Assembly: GCF_008124765.1 (NCBI RefSeq)
Contig: NZ_VNHS01000003.1
Coordinates: 674,076-738,075 of the forward strand
Source: Paenibacillus methanolicus
GTDB taxonomy: Bacteria > Bacillota > Bacilli > Paenibacillales > Paenibacillaceae
Length of the DNA: 64,000 bases
Reading direction: 5' to 3'
Made by a program: the position numbers and the translations under genes. Shown one piece after another: positions 62,739 through 64,000 of this stretch. The first letter of the stretch is position 1; the number at the start of each line of letters is the position of its first letter. The notes under the pieces are model-generated. The model was not told where the DNA came from and made no database searches. It worked only from the letters and a program-made list of their open reading frames with translations.

Positions 62739-62850
62739 GGTCGCATGTTCTTCCGATCGCTGTTGTTCCCGGATTCCTTGAATGTATTTGGCTAAGGTAG
62801 GAATCCGCTCACAAAGGCGAACGCTGACGCTTCTCCAGAATCATGCGACC
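62739..62850. repeat. Second copy of the structured repeat
   Basis: Core matches the 27598-27700 core (GATCGCTGTTGTTC, CGGATTCCTTGA, AGGAATCCG, CACAAAGGCGA, CGCTGACGCTTCTCCAGA). The outer stem here is GGTCGCATG/CATGCGACC, different in bases from copy 1 but still paired. Confidence 0.75.
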
Positions 62851-62996
62851 AAAGGTGATTGGCTTGCGTTCCCTGGAAGGGAAAGCAGCATTCACCTCTC
62901 CGTTTGAGGTAACCACTCAAAATTTCAAAACAAAAAAAGCCTGTCCTTGTTAGAATGGAAGTACCACCAACCATCCAACCAAAGGAGAGGCTTCTT

Positions 62997-64000
62997 TTGT
63001 ACAAAGAATATACCATGGACTAACTGTCCTTGCCAATGGACTTGCAAGAAGATATCCCTCAAAACCATCTCGTTCGCATCGTCAATGATGCGGTCGACCG
63101 CTTAAATATGAACCTCTTCACCAAGGCCTATCCCGGCGGCGGTCGGGACAGCTACCACCCCAAAATGCTGACGAAGATCATCATCTACGCCTACACGCAG
63201 CGGATTTACTCCTCGCGCCAAATTGCTAAAGCTGTTCGGGAGAACATCATGTTCATGTGGCTGGCCGCGCGGCAGCGCCCAGACTTCCGCACCATTAATC
63301 GCTTTCGTTCCGAGCGCATGAAAGACGTATTGGAATCCATTTTCACCGCCGTTCTTCAGTTTCTCGTCGAAGCCAAGTACGTCAAACTCGAGCATTACTT
63401 CGTCGATGGGACCAAGATCGAAGCCAATGCGAACCGTTACACCTTCGTCTGGGGTAAGGCGGTCATTAAACACAAAATGAAACTGCAGGAGAAAGTACAG
63501 ACCTTGTTCGCGACCATCGAAGAAGCGGAGAAGCAGGAAGACCAAGTCCTCCGCGGTCTGGATCTAAGTGAGCTTGGTGAAGCAGCAGACATGACGAGCG
63601 AGAAGCTGGAACATGCGGTGCAGCAGCTCGAACAACGACTCGAAGCGAAACCAAAGGACAAGCCGCTCAAGAAAACAGTTCGCATCCTTCGTAAAGACCT
63701 GCTGCCGCGACTCCAAAAGTACGAATCCCAGCAAACCATCTTGGGGAGCCGCAACAGTTTCAGCAAAACAGATCCAGACGCCACCTTCATGCGCATGAAA
63801 GAAGACCATATGCGAAATGGTCAGCTCAAACCCGGCTACAATGTACAGATCGGAACCGAGAACCAATTCATCCTGGGATACAGCGTTCACCAGCGTCCAA
63901 CGGATACCAGATGCCTGAAGCCGCATCTGGAGAAAGTGAAACACGCATTAGGTGCACTGCCTAGCACAATCATTGCGGACGCCGGCTATGGCGGAGAAGA
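62997..64000 (+). pseudogene. IS1182-type transposase, premature stop, truncated by window edge
   Basis: Translation would begin at TTG 62997 behind AAAGGAGAGG, but the ninth codon is TAA (63021-63023), probably from CAA. After that the frame is open to the window end from ATG 63036, about 320 residues: [40 protein letters not shown] (first catalytic aspartate region) and [11 protein letters not shown] (second aspartate region) identify a DDE transposase of the IS1182 family. The stop may kill the gene or be bypassed by starting at 63036. The 3' end and right terminal repeat lie outside the window. Confidence 0.8.

Overview
The window looks like the chromosome of a Gram-positive, spore-former-type bacterium of the Paenibacillaceae (Paenibacillus or Cohnella-like). 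Support comes from strong AGGAGG-type ribosome sites, lipobox lipoproteins, YesM/YesN-type two-component regulation, LplB/YtcP-type sugar permeases without their own ATPase, CcpA-like boxes, and a very large load of plant cell-wall glycosidases. No rRNA, tRNA or CRISPR array was seen. Family assignments come from reading the proteins, not from database searches.

Layout. 1-2.1 kb: end of an operon encoding a UDP-glucuronate-decarboxylase-like enzyme, an acyl carrier protein and an ATP-grasp ligase that runs off the left edge. 2.4-10.1 kb: a four-gene operon with a complete set of non-phosphorylating (Weimberg-type) pentonate enzymes (dehydratase, 2-keto-3-deoxypentonate dehydratase, 2-oxoglutarate semialdehyde dehydrogenase) plus a GH95 glycosidase, next to an IclR regulator. 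10.2-17.8 kb: a HIT protein, a sigma-factor/winged-helix fusion, a DUF1854 protein with its exporter-type ABC transporter, and two oxidoreductases with MerR-type control. 17.9-21.7 kb: a secreted multidomain GH10 xylanase followed by an intracellular GH10 xylanase. 21.8-27.4 kb: a MacAB-like export system with two ATPases.

27.5-45.1 kb is a xylan and arabinoxylan island. It holds three different GH43 enzymes without signal peptides, a sensor kinase, response regulator and solute-binding lipoprotein operon, a secreted GH5-ricin lectin enzyme, and a LacI-type regulator followed by two CE1-like esterases. The picture is outside cutting of xylan (GH10, GH5), de-esterification, import, and intracellular trimming (GH43, GH10); pentose may then feed the Weimberg-type operon. 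Between the genes lie decayed fragments (an XRE regulator, an FtsX permease tail, a frameshifted gene).

45.3-48.7 kb is accessory DNA: a broken, actinobacterial-looking serine hydrolase and a TetR/pentapeptide-repeat pair sharing an operator. 49-62.4 kb is a second glycan locus: a 2382-residue secreted heparinase-like protein, a binding protein and two permeases, divergent from a membrane-bound AraC-type regulator. The right edge is an IS1182-type transposase with a premature stop.

The most unusual signals are a structured repeat present twice (27.6 and 62.8 kb) whose outer stem differs in sequence but keeps pairing, and a conserved activator-site/promoter layout in front of three separate operons.
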